Source: an uncultured Synechococcus sp.
GTDB taxonomy: Bacteria > Cyanobacteriota > Cyanobacteriia > PCC-6307 > Cyanobiaceae
Assembly (NCBI GenBank): GCA_937975655.1
Contig: CALJTZ010000088.1
Span: forward strand, 1 to 6,625
Direction: 5' to 3'
Length of the DNA: 6,625 bases
Shown here: one piece after another, positions 5,649 to 6,625 of the stretch
Layout of the letters: every line of letters begins with the position of its first letter
Position numbering within the stretch: the stretch's first letter is position 1
Translations under genes and position numbers: made by a program
Notes under the pieces: generated by a model
What the model was told of the DNA's origin: nothing
Seen by the model: the letters and a program-made list of their open reading frames with translations, nothing else
Databases searched by the model: none

Positions 5649-6625
5649 GGGCGGCGTCGAGGAACTGGCGCAGGGCTGAGTCGCGGCGGTTGAGGTCGTA
5701 TTGGCGCTGCACCACCTCCTGCACGCCGCCATCGCCCCAGTCCTGGTCCTGCTGGAAGTAGGTGATGAAGCTGCGGCCGGCAATGCGGGTGAGCCAGCCG
5801 GCACCCACAGCCTGCACAGCTTTGCTGAGCAACAGGGCCGGCAGGTTGAGCGTGAGGGCGGCGCCGATCAGGCTCAGACCCCCTTTGATCACCCCCAGAC
5901 TGGCCAGGGTGCGGCCCACCGACACCGCCAGCTCCTGGGCGGTGGTCTTGCTGAGGCTGACGCCATAGACCCGGGCGATCTCCACCACCATCTGGGCATT
6001 CACCGCGGCGGTGCCGAGCAGATCCACCACCGGCAGTGGGGTGACCGCCAGGACGCCTGCACTGATCCACACGTAGCGATCCACGATCGCCTCGGCATCG
6101 CTCTGGCGCTGCTCCCCCAGTAACTGCCGCCCGGCATCGCTGAGGCGGCGGCTCTGCAACAGGATGTTGTCGGCGATCAGTTCCTCCCCATCACTGTGAA
6201 GCACCTGGGCGATGCGCCGCAGCAGGGCGTCAATCTCAGGCTGGGGTTGGAGTGGCCGACCACCCGGCATCGGCACGCTCTGGGGGGCTGCGCTGGCGGC
6301 CACCACGTCGTCTGAGGCGATGCGGCCGGCGGTGCGGCGCCGCAACAGGCCCAGCAGCCGGCGCTCCTCCTCTTCCCCGCGCAGGTCGCACTTGTTGAGC
6401 ACCAGGATCAGCCGCTTGCCCAGGCTTGCCAGGGCTTCAAACACCGCGTGTTCGGCGGCACGCAGGTCGCCATCCACCACCAGCAGCAGTAGATCGGCCT
6501 GGGCGGCCTGCTGACGGGCCACCTGTTCCCTGTTCTGGCCATCCCGGCCGGCCTCCAGGATGCCGGGGGTGTCCACCAGATCCACACCCGCCCAAGCTTC
6601 GAGCGACTGGATGCGCCGCGAGAAC
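5575..6625 (-). CDS. Era-like GTPase with DUF697-type C-terminal domain (5' partial)
   Basis: The gene runs off the right edge. The visible 349 residues begin FSRRIQSLEAWAG, and the frame has no stop up to the edge, so the GTG at 6583-6585 is an internal valine codon rather than a start. G3 is DTPG (residues 18-21), G4 is NKCD (77-80), and a weak G5-like SA falls near 110-112. The P-loop (G1) and G2 must lie outside the window. From about residue 178 a second domain follows, with hydrophobic stretches WISAGVLAVTPLPVVDLLG (186-204) and GGLSLIGAALTLNLPALLLS (248-267), resembling the DUF697 domain found behind GTPases in cyanobacteria and proteobacteria. The C terminus is Arg/Gln/Pro-rich. GTP binding is well supported; the hydrophobic domain suggests membrane association, but the cellular role is unknown. 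It converges on the small membrane-protein gene with a 74-bp overlap. Confidence 0.85.
   Translation of the reverse strand, partial: FSRRIQSLEAWAGVDLVDTPGILEAGRDGQNREQVARQQAAQADLLLLVVDGDLRAAEHAVFEALASLGKRLILVLNKCDLRGEEEERRLLGLLRRRTAGRIASDDVVAASAAPQSVPMPGGRPLQPQPEIDALLRRIAQVLHSDGEELIADNILLQSRRLSDAGRQLLGEQRQSDAEAIVDRYVWISAGVLAVTPLPVVDLLGTAAVNAQMVVEIARVYGVSLSKTTAQELAVSVGRTLASLGVIKGGLSLIGAALTLNLPALLLSKAVQAVGAGWLTRIAGRSFITYFQQDQDWGDGGVQEVVQRQYDLNRRDSALRQFLDAALRRVVEPLQRQEKERQLPPQRPPR

Noticed and set aside
6583..6585. GTG as the start codon of the GTPase.
   Set aside because: The reading frame continues open to the window edge, and a GTPase beginning at the G3 motif would lack its nucleotide-binding P-loop.

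Overview
This window looks like chromosomal DNA of a GC-rich picocyanobacterium of the Synechococcus/Cyanobium type. The evidence is a phycobilisome core gene (apcF), a cyanobacterial type I glutamine synthetase with an NtcA-type promoter, a photorespiratory class V aminotransferase, and tight gene packing at a G+C content that looks like about two thirds by eye. I saw no complete HIP1 octamer (GCGATCGC), which fits the marine/Cyanobium lineage better than freshwater Synechococcus or Synechocystis. I see no insertion sequence, phage gene, CRISPR array, tRNA or rRNA, and no sign of recent transfer. This reads as core genome.

Layout: glnA (53-1471, minus) and apcF (1702-2232, plus) diverge from a 230-bp intergenic region. 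That region holds a well-formed NtcA-activated promoter for glnA: an NtcA box at 1556-1569, 22 bp, then a -10 box at 1528-1533. apcF is followed after 48 bp by the class V alanine/serine-glyoxylate aminotransferase (2281-3471, plus). Its 3' end overlaps the end of the convergent tadA (3401-3886, minus) by 71 bp. tadA lies head to head with a group II PLP-dependent decarboxylase (3982-5421, plus). That gene overlaps the start of a small one-helix membrane protein (5418-5648, plus) in an ATGA junction. The small gene's 3' end overlaps by 74 bp the end of a convergent GTPase with a DUF697-type C-terminal domain (5575 to the right edge, minus, 5' end missing).

How the genes work together: glnA (ammonium assimilation), apcF (light-energy transfer from the phycobilisome core) and the aminotransferase (recovery of photorespiratory glyoxylate as glycine) all belong to carbon, nitrogen and light metabolism. 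tadA is a translation housekeeping gene. The decarboxylase and small membrane protein form the least understood unit: they are probably co-translated, but neither the substrate nor the membrane protein's role can be read from the sequence. I found no convincing new multi-gene system. The points most worth a second look are the NtcA promoter geometry, the decarboxylase/membrane-protein pair and the two similar convergent 3' overlaps.
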